Shown: piece after piece, positions 41,283 to 49,817 of the stretch
How positions within the stretch are numbered: position 1 is the first letter of the stretch
How the letters are laid out: every line of letters starts with the position of its first letter
From: Micromonospora sp. DSM 45708
Lineage (GTDB): Bacteria; Actinomycetota; Actinomycetes; Mycobacteriales; Micromonosporaceae
Assembly (NCBI RefSeq): GCF_039566955.1
Contig: NZ_CP154796.1
Coordinates: forward strand, 806,001 to 870,000
Direction of reading: 5' to 3'
DNA: 64,000 nt
Notes under the pieces: model-generated
Seen by the model: only the letters and a program-made list of their open reading frames with translations
Database searches by the model: none
Told to the model about the DNA's origin: nothing
Made by a program: the position numbers and the translations under genes

Positions 41283-42866
41283 GTGCGTTTCGCGGAGCTG
41301 GCGGCCACCTCGGCCGCGGTGGGCGCCACCGGCGGCCGGCGGGCCAAGGTGGAGCTGCTGGCCGCCGCGCTGCGCGGGCTCGACCCGGCCGAGATCGCGG
41401 CCGGCGCCGGCTATCTCGCCGGTGAGCTGCGCCAGCGGCAGACCGGCGTCGGTTGGGCGGGTCTGCGTGACCTGCCGCCACCGGCCGACGCGCCGATGCT
41501 GACCGTGGCCGGGGTCGACGCGGCGATCGAGGAGATCTCCCGGGTCGGCGGCACCGGCTCGCAGGCCCGGCGGCGGGAGCTGGTCGGCCGGCTCTTCGCC
41601 GCCGCGACCGCCGACGAGCAACGCCTCCTGGTCGGGCTGTTCCGGGGGGAGCTGCGCCAGGGCGCCCAGGCCGGCCTGCTCGCCGAGGCGGTGGCCCGGG
41701 CCGCCGAGGTGCCGGTCACTGTCGTCCGGCGGGCCCTGCTGCTCGCCGGTGACCTGCGGGCGGTGGCGGTCGCGGCGCTCACCGGCGGCGCCACCGCGCT
41801 GGCCGGGTTCGGGCTCCAGGTGGGCCGCCCGCTCGCGCCGATGCTGGCCCAGAGCGCGCCCTCGGTCGACGAGGCGCTCACCGCCACCGGCACCCCGGCG
41901 GTGGTCGACGTCAAGCTCGACGGCATCCGCATCCAGGTGCACCGCTCCGGCCAGGACATCGCGGTGTTCACCCGCAGCCTCGACGAGATCACCGGCCGGC
42001 TGCCCGAGGTGGTGGCCGCCGTCCGCGCGCTGCCCGCCCGCGAGCTGGTGCTCGACGGCGAGGCGATCGGGCTGGACGCCGCCGGCCGGCCGCTGCCGTT
42101 CCAGCAGACGTCGAGCCACGCGGCCCGGCGCACCACGCCCAGCACCACCGGCCGCAGCCCGGTCGCGCCGGCCGTGCTGGCCGCCGCCGAGCGCGCCGGC
42201 GAGCCGGTGCTCACGCCGTACTTCTTCGACCTGCTGCACCTCGACGGCGCCGACCTGATCGACCTGCCCGGGCGGGAGCGGTGGGCGACGCTGGCCCGTG
42301 CGGTCGACCCGGCGCTGCTGGTCGGCCGCGTGGAGGTGGACGACGCGGCGCAGGCCGCGGCGGTGTTCGCCGCGGCGGTCGACGCCGGCCAGGAAGGTGT
42401 GGTGGTCAAGGACCCGGCCGCGCCCTACGACGCCGGGCGGCGCGGCGCGGCCTGGGTCAAGGTCAAGCCCCGGCACACACTCGACCTGGTGGTGCTGGCG
42501 GTCGAGTGGGGCAGCGGCCGGCGTCAGGGTTGGCTGTCCAACCTGCACCTCGGCGCCCGTGACCCGGGCACCGGCGAGTTCGTCATGCTCGGCAAGACGT
42601 TCAAGGGGCTCACCGACGAGCTGCTGCGCTGGCAGACCGAGCGTTTCCTGGCGCTGGCCGTGGAGAAGGGCGACTGGGTGGTCCGGGTGCGGCCGGAGCA
42701 GGTCGTCGAGATCGCCTTCGACGGGGTGCAGACCAGCAGCCGCTACCCGGGCGGGATGGCGTTGCGCTTCGCCCGGGTGCTGCGCTACCGGGACGACAAG
42801 ACCGCCGCCGAGGCGGACACGATCGACGCGGTCCGGGCGATCCACGCCGGCCGGGTCACCGGCTGA
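41283..42866 (+). CDS. ATP-dependent DNA ligase (LigB type)
   Basis: A 527-residue ligase: an N-terminal DNA-binding domain (RFAELAATSAAVGATGGRRAKVELLAAALRGL), the nucleotidyl-transfer motif I KLDGIRIQ with the adenylated Lys near 213, ELVLDGEAIGLD (motif III), GQEGVVVKDP (motif IV) and WVKVKPRHTLDLVVL (motif V), plus an OB domain. It seals nicks, probably in repair, alongside the essential NAD-dependent enzyme. GTG 41283 has AGGA 9 nt upstream; ATG 41274 is an alternative. Confidence 0.93.
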   Translation: MRFAELAATSAAVGATGGRRAKVELLAAALRGLDPAEIAAGAGYLAGELRQRQTGVGWAGLRDLPPPADAPMLTVAGVDAAIEEISRVGGTGSQARRRELVGRLFAAATADEQRLLVGLFRGELRQGAQAGLLAEAVARAAEVPVTVVRRALLLAGDLRAVAVAALTGGATALAGFGLQVGRPLAPMLAQSAPSVDEALTATGTPAVVDVKLDGIRIQVHRSGQDIAVFTRSLDEITGRLPEVVAAVRALPARELVLDGEAIGLDAAGRPLPFQQTSSHAARRTTPSTTGRSPVAPAVLAAAERAGEPVLTPYFFDLLHLDGADLIDLPGRERWATLARAVDPALLVGRVEVDDAAQAAAVFAAAVDAGQEGVVVKDPAAPYDAGRRGAAWVKVKPRHTLDLVVLAVEWGSGRRQGWLSNLHLGARDPGTGEFVMLGKTFKGLTDELLRWQTERFLALAVEKGDWVVRVRPEQVVEIAFDGVQTSSRYPGGMALRFARVLRYRDDKTAAEADTIDAVRAIHAGRVTG

Positions 42867-42891
42867 CCCGGCGGGCCGGGCTGACCCGGGC

Positions 42892-43722
42892 TCAGGGGGC
42901 GGCGGGTTCGGCGGCAGCCGGTTCGGCGGCCCGGTCCACCGGCACGCGCGGGCCGTCCAGGCCGGCCCGCCGGCGGGCCTCCCGGCGCGCCACCCAGCCG
43001 TAGCCGACCAGGCTCATCACCGCGAAGATCCACCACTGCCACACGTAGCCGAAGTTCTGCCAGTTGTTGGTGTGCCCGATCGGCACCGCCTGGAACACCG
43101 GGTCGGCGGCCGGCGTCTGGCCGTCCAGCAGCACGTAACCGCCGGTCACCGGGTAGGGCAGTTGCTTCGCCAGGCGGGCGATGTCGATGCGGCGCGCCTC
43201 CAGCTTGCCGTCGCGCCGGGCCACCGCGCCGCCGCCGCTCTCGCTGCCGACCACCCGGCCGGTGACGGTCACCTCGCCGGCCGGCGCCACCGGCACCCGG
43301 GGCTGGACGGTCGCGCCGGCGCCCGGGACGGGCGGGATCCAGCCGCGGTCGACGAGCACCGCGGTGCCGTCGGCGAGCACCAGCGGCGTGAGCACCTCGA
43401 AGCCGACCGTGTTGTCGAGGGTCCGGCCGCGGATCAGGACGATGTTGGCGCTGTCGTAGCGGCCGGTGGCGGTGACCCGGCTCCAGGTGAGGCGCTCCGC
43501 CGGGGCCGGACCCGCGCTGCCCGGGCCGCCGGTCGGCGCGGGCAGCGCGTCACGCAGCGGCGCGGGTGTCATGGTGGCGCCGGCGTCGATCCGCTCGTTG
43601 ACCGCGGTCCGCCCGTGGTAGCGGTCCAGCTGCCAGTTGCCCAGGAACACCATCACCGCGGCGGCCACCAGGGTCAGCGCCAGGTAGCCGAGCCAGCGCG
43701 GGGTCAGCAGGAACCGGTACAC
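42892..43722 (-). CDS. SURF1-family cytochrome oxidase assembly protein
   Basis: A 276-residue protein with SURF1 topology: one N-terminal helix (LGYLALTLVAAAVMVFLGNWQLDRYHGR), a soluble domain with VTATGRYD and VGFEVLTPLVLADGTAVLVDRGWIP, and a C-terminal helix (NNWQNFGYVWQWWIFAVMSLVGYGWVA). It helps heme a3 insertion into cytochrome oxidase. TAGCCT lies 8 nt before the GTG; TTG 43731 is another possible start. Confidence 0.9.
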   Translation of the reverse strand: MYRFLLTPRWLGYLALTLVAAAVMVFLGNWQLDRYHGRTAVNERIDAGATMTPAPLRDALPAPTGGPGSAGPAPAERLTWSRVTATGRYDSANIVLIRGRTLDNTVGFEVLTPLVLADGTAVLVDRGWIPPVPGAGATVQPRVPVAPAGEVTVTGRVVGSESGGGAVARRDGKLEARRIDIARLAKQLPYPVTGGYVLLDGQTPAADPVFQAVPIGHTNNWQNFGYVWQWWIFAVMSLVGYGWVARREARRRAGLDGPRVPVDRAAEPAAAEPAAP

Positions 43723-43858
43723 GGTGGTCAAGGCTACCCGTATGAGCGGGGCCACTCGCGGTTGCCGGTGGTGATCGGGGCGCCGGGCGGCCGTCGCGGA
43801 CCGGACCGGACGGGTATGGTCACGCGGGCGGAAATCACCCCGGAGGATCCAGGAGTCG

Positions 43859-45292
43859 ATGATGACCGACGTGCCGCGCGTCGTGCTGAGCGCGCCTTCC
43901 TCGGGGCACGGCACCGGTGCCCTCTCCCTCGGCCTGCTCGCGGCGCTCGCCGACCGGGGGCTCCCGGTGGCCGGGTTCAAGGTCGGCCCGGACCAGGTGG
44001 ACGCGGCGTACCTCGGGCTGGCCGCCGGCCGGCCGGGGCGCTCGCTGGACCCGCGGCTGGTCGGCCCGGAGCGGATCGGCCCGCTCTTCGCGCACGGTGC
44101 GGCTGGGGCCGGGTTCGCGCTGGTGCAGGGCACCATGGGGCTCTACGACTCGGTCGCCGGCCGGCCGGAGAGCGAGTCCACCGCCGCCGTCGCCACGGCG
44201 CTGCGCAGTCCGGTGGTGCTGGTGGTGGACGTGGCCGCGATGGGCCAGTCGGTGGCCGCGCTGGTGCACGGCTTCCGGGCCTACGACGAGCAGCTCTGGT
44301 TGGGCGGCGTGATCCTCAACCGGGTGGCCTCGCCCCGGCACGAGACGCTGCTGCGGGAGGCGCTTGACGACGTCGGGGTGCCGGTCTACGGCGCGCTGCG
44401 CCGGCACGAGCTGCCCCCGGTGCTGCCCGCCCGCCGGCACGGCGCCGCGCCGGTGGTGCGCGGCGACGCCGAGGCCGAGCGCGGGGTGCGCCGGCTCGGT
44501 GAGGCGGTGGCCGCCACCGTCGACCTCGACCGGCTGCTGACACTGGCCCGCTCCGCCCCCGCACTCACCGTCGAGCCCTGGTCGCCCGGCCCGGCGGACG
44601 GCCCGCCCGCGTCGGCGGAACGCCCGGTGGTCGCGCTGGCCGGTGGCCCGGCCGGCAGCTACAGCCATCCGGAGACCGCCGAGCTGCTGCGGGCCGCCGG
44701 CGCCGAGGTGGTCACGTTCGACCCGCTGCGCGACGAGGCGCTGCCCGCCGGTGCCCGCGCCCTGGTCGTCGGCGGCGGGCTCCCGGAGGCGTACGCGGAG
44801 CAGCTCTCCACCAACCGCCGGCTCTGCATCGCGGTGGCGGAGCTGGCCCGCGCCGGCCGTCCGGTGGTCGCCGAGGGGGCCGGCCTGCTCTGGCTGGCCC
44901 GCGAGCTGGACGGCATGCCCATGTGCGGGGTGCTCGACGCGGTCGGCACGGTCCGGGACGGCCTGGTGGTCGGCTACCGGGAGGCGACCGCGGTCACCGG
45001 AAGCGTGGTGGCGTCGGCCGGGGTCACGGTGACCGGGCACAAGCAGCACGCGGCGGTGCTCACGCCGCGGGCCGGTGACCGGCCGGCCTGGCAGTGGGGC
45101 GGGGGCACGCCCGAGGGCTTCGTCCGCCACGGCGTGCACGCCTCGCAGCTCGTGCCGCACTGGGCCGCGCTTCCCGGGATCGCCGAGCGGCTGGTGGCCG
45201 CCGCCCTGCCCGCCGCTGTCCACCCCGACGTCGATCAAGGAGTTCGCGTCGGGGATCAGGCGATCCCAGGCGCAAACTCCTTGATCAACTAA
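43859..45292 (+). CDS. cobB: cobyrinate a,c-diamide synthase (CobB/CbiA) with altered nucleophile
   Basis: A 477-residue protein. The ATP-binding amidoligase domain is intact: APSSGHGTGALSLGLLAAL (P-loop), FKVGPDQVDAAYLG, QGTMGLYDS and ALRSPVVLVVDVAAM. In the C-terminal amidotransferase domain the usual E-C-(G/A)-G-L nucleophile motif reads VVAEGAGLLWL: Gly340 replaces Cys, so glutamine hydrolysis should be impaired. The last 20 residues (VDQGVRVGDQAIPGANSLIN) are encoded exactly by a palindromic repeat. GGAGG precedes the ATG. Confidence 0.92.
   Translation: MMTDVPRVVLSAPSSGHGTGALSLGLLAALADRGLPVAGFKVGPDQVDAAYLGLAAGRPGRSLDPRLVGPERIGPLFAHGAAGAGFALVQGTMGLYDSVAGRPESESTAAVATALRSPVVLVVDVAAMGQSVAALVHGFRAYDEQLWLGGVILNRVASPRHETLLREALDDVGVPVYGALRRHELPPVLPARRHGAAPVVRGDAEAERGVRRLGEAVAATVDLDRLLTLARSAPALTVEPWSPGPADGPPASAERPVVALAGGPAGSYSHPETAELLRAAGAEVVTFDPLRDEALPAGARALVVGGGLPEAYAEQLSTNRRLCIAVAELARAGRPVVAEGAGLLWLARELDGMPMCGVLDAVGTVRDGLVVGYREATAVTGSVVASAGVTVTGHKQHAAVLTPRAGDRPAWQWGGGTPEGFVRHGVHASQLVPHWAALPGIAERLVAAALPAAVHPDVDQGVRVGDQAIPGANSLIN
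45230..45289. repeat. 60-bp cruciform repeat forming the 3' end of cobB
   Basis: Arms GTCGATCAAGGAGTTCGCG (45230-45248) and its near-complement (45271-45289; two differences) enclose an inner GGGATC/GATCCC stem. It is in frame from the first base and stops directly before TAA. It may also terminate transcription between cobB and the convergent PBP gene. Confidence 0.85.
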
Positions 45293-45332
45293 CCCGGGCG
45301 CACCCCCGGGCGGTCGGGTGGTCGGCGTGCGG

Positions 45333-47465
45333 TCAGCCGACGATCTGGTCGGACGGCGGGGTGAACTGGCGCGTCGGTTGGCCCTTCAGCGCGTCGCGCA
45401 GCGTCTCGGCGACGGCGTTCACCGGGATCTGGGACTGCCCGTCACCCACCGCGTTGAACGGGTTGTCCGGATCGGCGATGAAGCTCGCCGCGGCCAGCTC
45501 CGGCGTGAAGCCGACGAACCACGCCGACCGGGTGCTGTCCGTGGTGCCCGTCTTGCCGGCGACCGGCCGGCCGACCGTCCCTCGTACGCTGTCCGCCGTC
45601 GACCAGCCGCCGCAGCTCCCCTTGGCCGGGGTGTCGCCGGTCGGGCAGCGGGCCGCGTCGGTGGCGGCGCGGGCCGCGTCCGCGTTGACCACCTGACGGC
45701 ACCGGGGCTTGGCCACCTCGCGCTGCACCCCGCCGGGGGTGGACCAGGTGGCCGGCGTGCCGTCCCGGTTCATGATCGCGTTGACCGGGATCGCCTCGCA
45801 GTAGCGCCCGTCGGCGGCGACGGCCGCGTACGCGTTCGCCATCTCCAGCGGGGTGGCGTCGGAGACCCCCAGCGTGAACGCGCCCCACTTCCTCGCGTTG
45901 GCCGGCGACGCCTGGTTCTTGTCCACGTCGGTGCGCCAGCGCAGCCCGAGCTGCTCGGCCAGGCGCACCCCGGCGTCCGCGCCGACCTTCTCCTCCAACT
46001 GGACGAAGTAGGTGTTCACCGACTTGCCGAAGCCGGACCACATGGTCTGTCGGCCGGTCATCGCGGCGCTGGCGTTGGACGGCGCCCAGCCGTTGTAGAT
46101 CGCCGACTGGTACTTGTACGGCGAGTCGTACGCGGTGGACAGCGGCATCCCGGCGTTGAGCGCGGCGAGCATCGGGAACATCTTGAACGTCGAGCCGGCC
46201 TGGTAGCCGGGGAGCGTCCCACCGCCGAGCAGGGGCGCCACCGTGTTCGGGTAGTTCGCCTTGACCTTCGGGCCGGCCTCCGGGTTGGAGCTGTTCGGGT
46301 TCTCGGCCAGGTCGAGCGAGTAGTTCCGGTTCACCGCCATCGCCTTGATCCGCCCGGTGCCGGGCTCGGCGACCACGATGCCGTTGGCGAACGGGCTGCC
46401 GGTGTTCTCCTTGGCGCCCACGTTCTTCTCGGCCGCCGCCTGCGTCTTCGGGTCGAGCGCGAGCACGATCCGGTAGCCGCCACGGCGCAGCTTGTCCATC
46501 CGTTCCAGGCGGTTCTCGCCGAACGCGGGCTGCGCGCTCCACCAGTTCTTCAGGTAGTCGCAGTAGAAGCCCCAGCTCCGGTGCGCGTCGTCGATCGCGG
46601 CGCAGTCGTTCGGCGGGTCGGTCAGCTTCAGCTTGATCGGCTGGCCCTTGGCCGCCGCGGCGGCGTCCGGCGACAGGTAGCCGAGGCGGGCCATGTTGTC
46701 CAGCACGTAGTTGCGTCGGCCGGTGGCGTCCTTCTGGTCGGAGGTGATCGGGTCGTACTCGGAGGGGGACTTCACCAGCCCGGCCAGTGTGGCCGCCTCG
46801 ACCGGGGTGAGCGTGGCCGGCGTCTTGGAGAAGAAGATCTGCGAGGCGGCGTAGATGCCGTACGCCCGGTGGCCGAAGTAGGCCGAGTTGAGGTAGCGCT
46901 CGAGGATCTGCTCCTTGCTCAGGTGCTTCTCGATGTCGAGCGCCATGCGCATCTCCTTGACCTTGCGCAGGCTGGTCTGCTGGGTGGCCTCCTGGACCTC
47001 CTTCGGCGTGCTCGCGCTGTCCCGCAGCGCCATCCGGACGTACTGCATGGTGAGCGTCGAGGCGCCCTGGGAGACGCCGCCGGAGCGGGCGTTGGAGACG
47101 AAGGCGCGGGCCACGCCCTTCGGGTCGACGCCGTGGTGCTGGTAGAACCGGTTGTCCTCGGCGGCGACGATCGCCTGCTGGATGTTCGGCGACATGTTCT
47201 CGATCTTGGTGTACTGCCGGTACTCCTCGTAGAACATGGTCAGCACGGTCCGGCCGTCGGGCGCGTACAGGTACGACGTCTCGGCCGGCAGCGCGGTCTT
47301 GAGGATGTCCGTCTTCTGCTCCACGGCGTGCGCGGTGGCCTTCGCGCCGATGCCGGTGACGGCGGCCATCGGGTACAACGCGGCGGCGACGACGATGCCG
47401 GCGATCAGCCCGGCACGGAGAAGGGGCACGGCACGACCGGCGGACGCAAGGGGTCGATTGCTCAC
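45333..47465 (-). CDS. class A penicillin-binding protein (glycosyltransferase-transpeptidase)
   Basis: A 710-residue bifunctional peptidoglycan synthase: an N-terminal membrane anchor, a GT51 domain (VAAEDNRFYQHHGVD with the catalytic Glu; GASTLTMQYVRM; EQILERYLNSAYFG), then a transpeptidase domain with the active Ser in GSTFK, KSVNTYF (SxN) and GKTGTT. It builds and cross-links glycan at the outer membrane face. TAGCTT 6 nt before the GTG and a 19-bp palindrome just upstream suggest a regulated leaderless promoter. Confidence 0.95.
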   Translation of the reverse strand: MSNRPLASAGRAVPLLRAGLIAGIVVAAALYPMAAVTGIGAKATAHAVEQKTDILKTALPAETSYLYAPDGRTVLTMFYEEYRQYTKIENMSPNIQQAIVAAEDNRFYQHHGVDPKGVARAFVSNARSGGVSQGASTLTMQYVRMALRDSASTPKEVQEATQQTSLRKVKEMRMALDIEKHLSKEQILERYLNSAYFGHRAYGIYAASQIFFSKTPATLTPVEAATLAGLVKSPSEYDPITSDQKDATGRRNYVLDNMARLGYLSPDAAAAAKGQPIKLKLTDPPNDCAAIDDAHRSWGFYCDYLKNWWSAQPAFGENRLERMDKLRRGGYRIVLALDPKTQAAAEKNVGAKENTGSPFANGIVVAEPGTGRIKAMAVNRNYSLDLAENPNSSNPEAGPKVKANYPNTVAPLLGGGTLPGYQAGSTFKMFPMLAALNAGMPLSTAYDSPYKYQSAIYNGWAPSNASAAMTGRQTMWSGFGKSVNTYFVQLEEKVGADAGVRLAEQLGLRWRTDVDKNQASPANARKWGAFTLGVSDATPLEMANAYAAVAADGRYCEAIPVNAIMNRDGTPATWSTPGGVQREVAKPRCRQVVNADAARAATDAARCPTGDTPAKGSCGGWSTADSVRGTVGRPVAGKTGTTDSTRSAWFVGFTPELAAASFIADPDNPFNAVGDGQSQIPVNAVAETLRDALKGQPTRQFTPPSDQIVG

Positions 47466-47471
47466 GGGGTC

Positions 47472-47499
47472 AAGCTATGACATTTCCGATTCGGAAATG
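47472..47499 (-). promoter_or_regulatory. PBP promoter with overlapping 19-bp palindrome
   Basis: On the minus strand TAGCTT (47472-47477) is 6 nt from the GTG. Three bases further upstream CATTTCCGATTCGGAAATG (47481-47499) is a perfect 9-bp inverted repeat around one base, covering the -35 region. It is AT-rich and operator-like. Confidence 0.55.
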
Positions 47500-47586
47500 A
47501 GAAGAATTCATAAACGGGCGGGCCGTGACGCGACCCACGCCGGGATGCGCTGTCCCGGGACCCGGCTTCCCGGCAGGATCGCGGTC

Positions 47587-48663
47587 ATGCCCGTACCGCC
47601 GACCGCCGCCGCGCCCGCCGAACCCGACCTGGGACACCACGGTGACGCCGAAGCCACGCCCGGACTGAGGGACCTGGCGGTCAACGTGCGCCACGCCCCG
47701 ATGCCCGACTGGCTGGCCGACCCGATCACCGCCGCGCTGGGTGAGCTGGCCGCGTACCCGGACCCGGCGCCCGCCCGCGCCGCCGTCGGTCACCGACACG
47801 GGCGACCCCCGGACGAGGTACTCCTCACCGCCGGCGCGGCCGAGGGTTTCGTGCTGATCGCCCACGCGCTGCGCGACGCCCGCCACCCGGTGGTGGTGCA
47901 CCCGCAGTTCACCGAGCCGGAGGCCGCCCTGCGGGCCGCCGGTCACCGGGTGGACCGGGTGCTGCTCGACCCGGCCGACGGCTTCCGGCTCGACCCGGCC
48001 CGGGTGCCGGCCGACGCCGACCTCGTCATGGTCGGCAACCCCACCAACCCGACCTCGGTGCTGCACCCGGCGGAGACGCTCGCCGCGCTGGCGCGCCCCG
48101 GCCGGGTGCTGGTGGTCGACGAGGCGTTCGCCGACACCACCGTCGCGCCCGGCGTCGAGGGCGAGCCGCAATCCCTCGCCGCCCGCCGCGACCTGCCCGG
48201 CCTGGTGGTGGTCCGCAGCCTCACCAAGACCTGGGGGCTGGCCGGGCTGCGGATCGGCTACCTGCTCGGCGACGCCGGCCTGCTGGCCCGGTTCGCCGCC
48301 GTCCAGCCGCTCTGGGCGGTCTCCACCCCGGCGCTCGCCGCCGCCACCGCCTGCGCCACGCCGGTCGCCGTCGCGGCCGAACGCGCGATCGCCGCCGACC
48401 TCGCCGCCGACCGCGAGCACCTGGTGGCCCGCCTGGCCACCCTGCCCGGCGTACGCGTGGCGGGGCGCCCGGCCAGCGCCTTCGTCCTGATCCACCGGCC
48501 CGGCGCCGCCGCGCTGCGGGAGCGGCTGCGCGAGCACGGCTGGGCGGTACGCCGGGGCGACACGTTCCCCGGGCTCGGCCCGGACTGGCTCCGGATCGCG
48601 GTGCGCGACCGGGCCACCACCGACGCGTTCATCGACACGCTGGCACGGATCCTGGAGGCATGA
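47587..48663 (+). CDS. cobC: PLP-dependent aminotransferase, CobC-type (threonine-phosphate decarboxylase-like)
   Basis: A 358-residue fold-type I PLP protein with DLAVNVRHAPMPDWL, LTAGAAEGFVLIA, NPTNPTSVLHP, VVDEAFADTT and the Schiff-base Lys in RSLTKTWGLAGLRIGY. Position directly before cobT supports the CobC (Rv2231c-like) role of making aminopropanol phosphate for the nucleotide loop. A histidinol-phosphate aminotransferase is the less likely alternative. ATG 47587 has CAGGAT 7 nt upstream. Confidence 0.85.
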   Translation: MPVPPTAAAPAEPDLGHHGDAEATPGLRDLAVNVRHAPMPDWLADPITAALGELAAYPDPAPARAAVGHRHGRPPDEVLLTAGAAEGFVLIAHALRDARHPVVVHPQFTEPEAALRAAGHRVDRVLLDPADGFRLDPARVPADADLVMVGNPTNPTSVLHPAETLAALARPGRVLVVDEAFADTTVAPGVEGEPQSLAARRDLPGLVVVRSLTKTWGLAGLRIGYLLGDAGLLARFAAVQPLWAVSTPALAAATACATPVAVAAERAIAADLAADREHLVARLATLPGVRVAGRPASAFVLIHRPGAAALRERLREHGWAVRRGDTFPGLGPDWLRIAVRDRATTDAFIDTLARILEA

Positions 48664-49817
48664 TGCTGGAGTCCACCGTCGCGGCGATCCGCCCGCTCGA
48701 CGAGTCGGCCATGGCGGCGGCGCGCGAGCTCCAGGGCCGGCTGACCAAGCCCGCCGGCTCGCTCGGCGCCCTGGAGCCGCTCTCCGTACGCCTCGCCGGG
48801 CTGGCCGGGACCTGCCCGCCGCCGCTGCCCGACCCGGCCGCGGTGGCGATCTTCGCGGGCGACCACGGCGTGCACGCCCAGGGCGTGACCCCGTGGCCGC
48901 AGGAGGTCACCGCCCAGATGATCGGCAACTTCCTGGCCGGCGGCGCGGTGGTCAACGTGTTCGCCCGGCAGGCCGGCGCCTCGGTCACCGTGGTCGACGT
49001 CGGCGTGGCCACCCCGCTCCCGATCGGCCCGCCCGCCGACCCGGCCGCGCTCTCCGCCGACCCGGACGGCCCGCCCACCACCCCGGCGGTGCTCTCCGCC
49101 GGCCTCGTCGCGACGCCCGCCGACCCGGCCGGGCCGCGCCTGGTGGCGGCGAACGTGCGCGCCGGCACCCGGGACATGACGGTCACCGCGGCGCTCACCC
49201 GGGACGAGGCCCGGGCGGCGGTGGAGACCGGCATCCGGGTCGCCGCCGAGTTGACCGACGCCGGCGCCGCCGTCCTGCTCACCGGCGACATGGGCATCGG
49301 CAACACCACTCCGGCCGCCGCGCTGGTCGCCGTGTTCACCGGGGTGGACGCGGCGGCGGCGACCGGCCGGGGCACCGGCGTGGACGACGAGACGTACGCC
49401 CGCAAGGTCGGCGTGGTGCGGGCCGCGCTGGAGCGGCACACCCCCGACCCGGCCGACCCGCTGGGCGTCCTCGCGGCGGTCGGCGGGTTGGAGCACGCCG
49501 CGCTGGCCGGGCTGATCCTCGGCGCTGCCGCGCGTCGGGTGCCGGTGCTGCTCGACGGTGTGATCGCGGTCAGCGCCGCGCTGGCCGCCGCCGCGTTCGC
49601 GCCGGACGCGGTGGGCGCCATGGTCGCCGGGCACCGCAGCGCCGAGCCGGGCGCCACGGCGGCGTTGCGGCACCTCGGGCTCGACCCGCTGATCGACCTG
49701 GGGCTGCGGCTCGGCGAGGGCACCGGTGCCCTGCTCGCGTTGCCGGTCGTCACCGGCGCGGTCCGGGTGCTGCACGAGGTGGCCACGTTCGACGCGGCCG
49801 GGGTGGCCGAGAAGTGA
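48660..49817 (+). CDS. cobT: nicotinate-nucleotide--dimethylbenzimidazole phosphoribosyltransferase
   Basis: It activates the lower ligand to alpha-ribazole phosphate. In 385 residues: RLTKPAGSLGALEPLSVRLAGL, AIFAGDHGVHAQGVTPWPQEVTAQM, LLTGDMGIGNTTPAAAL, and the catalytic Glu in GLRLGEGTGALLALP. A Pro/Ala-rich insert (residues about 122-160) lengthens it relative to typical CobT. It overlaps cobC (ATGA) and cobA (GTGA), so the three genes are coupled. Confidence 0.95.
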   Translation: MMLESTVAAIRPLDESAMAAARELQGRLTKPAGSLGALEPLSVRLAGLAGTCPPPLPDPAAVAIFAGDHGVHAQGVTPWPQEVTAQMIGNFLAGGAVVNVFARQAGASVTVVDVGVATPLPIGPPADPAALSADPDGPPTTPAVLSAGLVATPADPAGPRLVAANVRAGTRDMTVTAALTRDEARAAVETGIRVAAELTDAGAAVLLTGDMGIGNTTPAAALVAVFTGVDAAAATGRGTGVDDETYARKVGVVRAALERHTPDPADPLGVLAAVGGLEHAALAGLILGAAARRVPVLLDGVIAVSAALAAAAFAPDAVGAMVAGHRSAEPGATAALRHLGLDPLIDLGLRLGEGTGALLALPVVTGAVRVLHEVATFDAAGVAEK

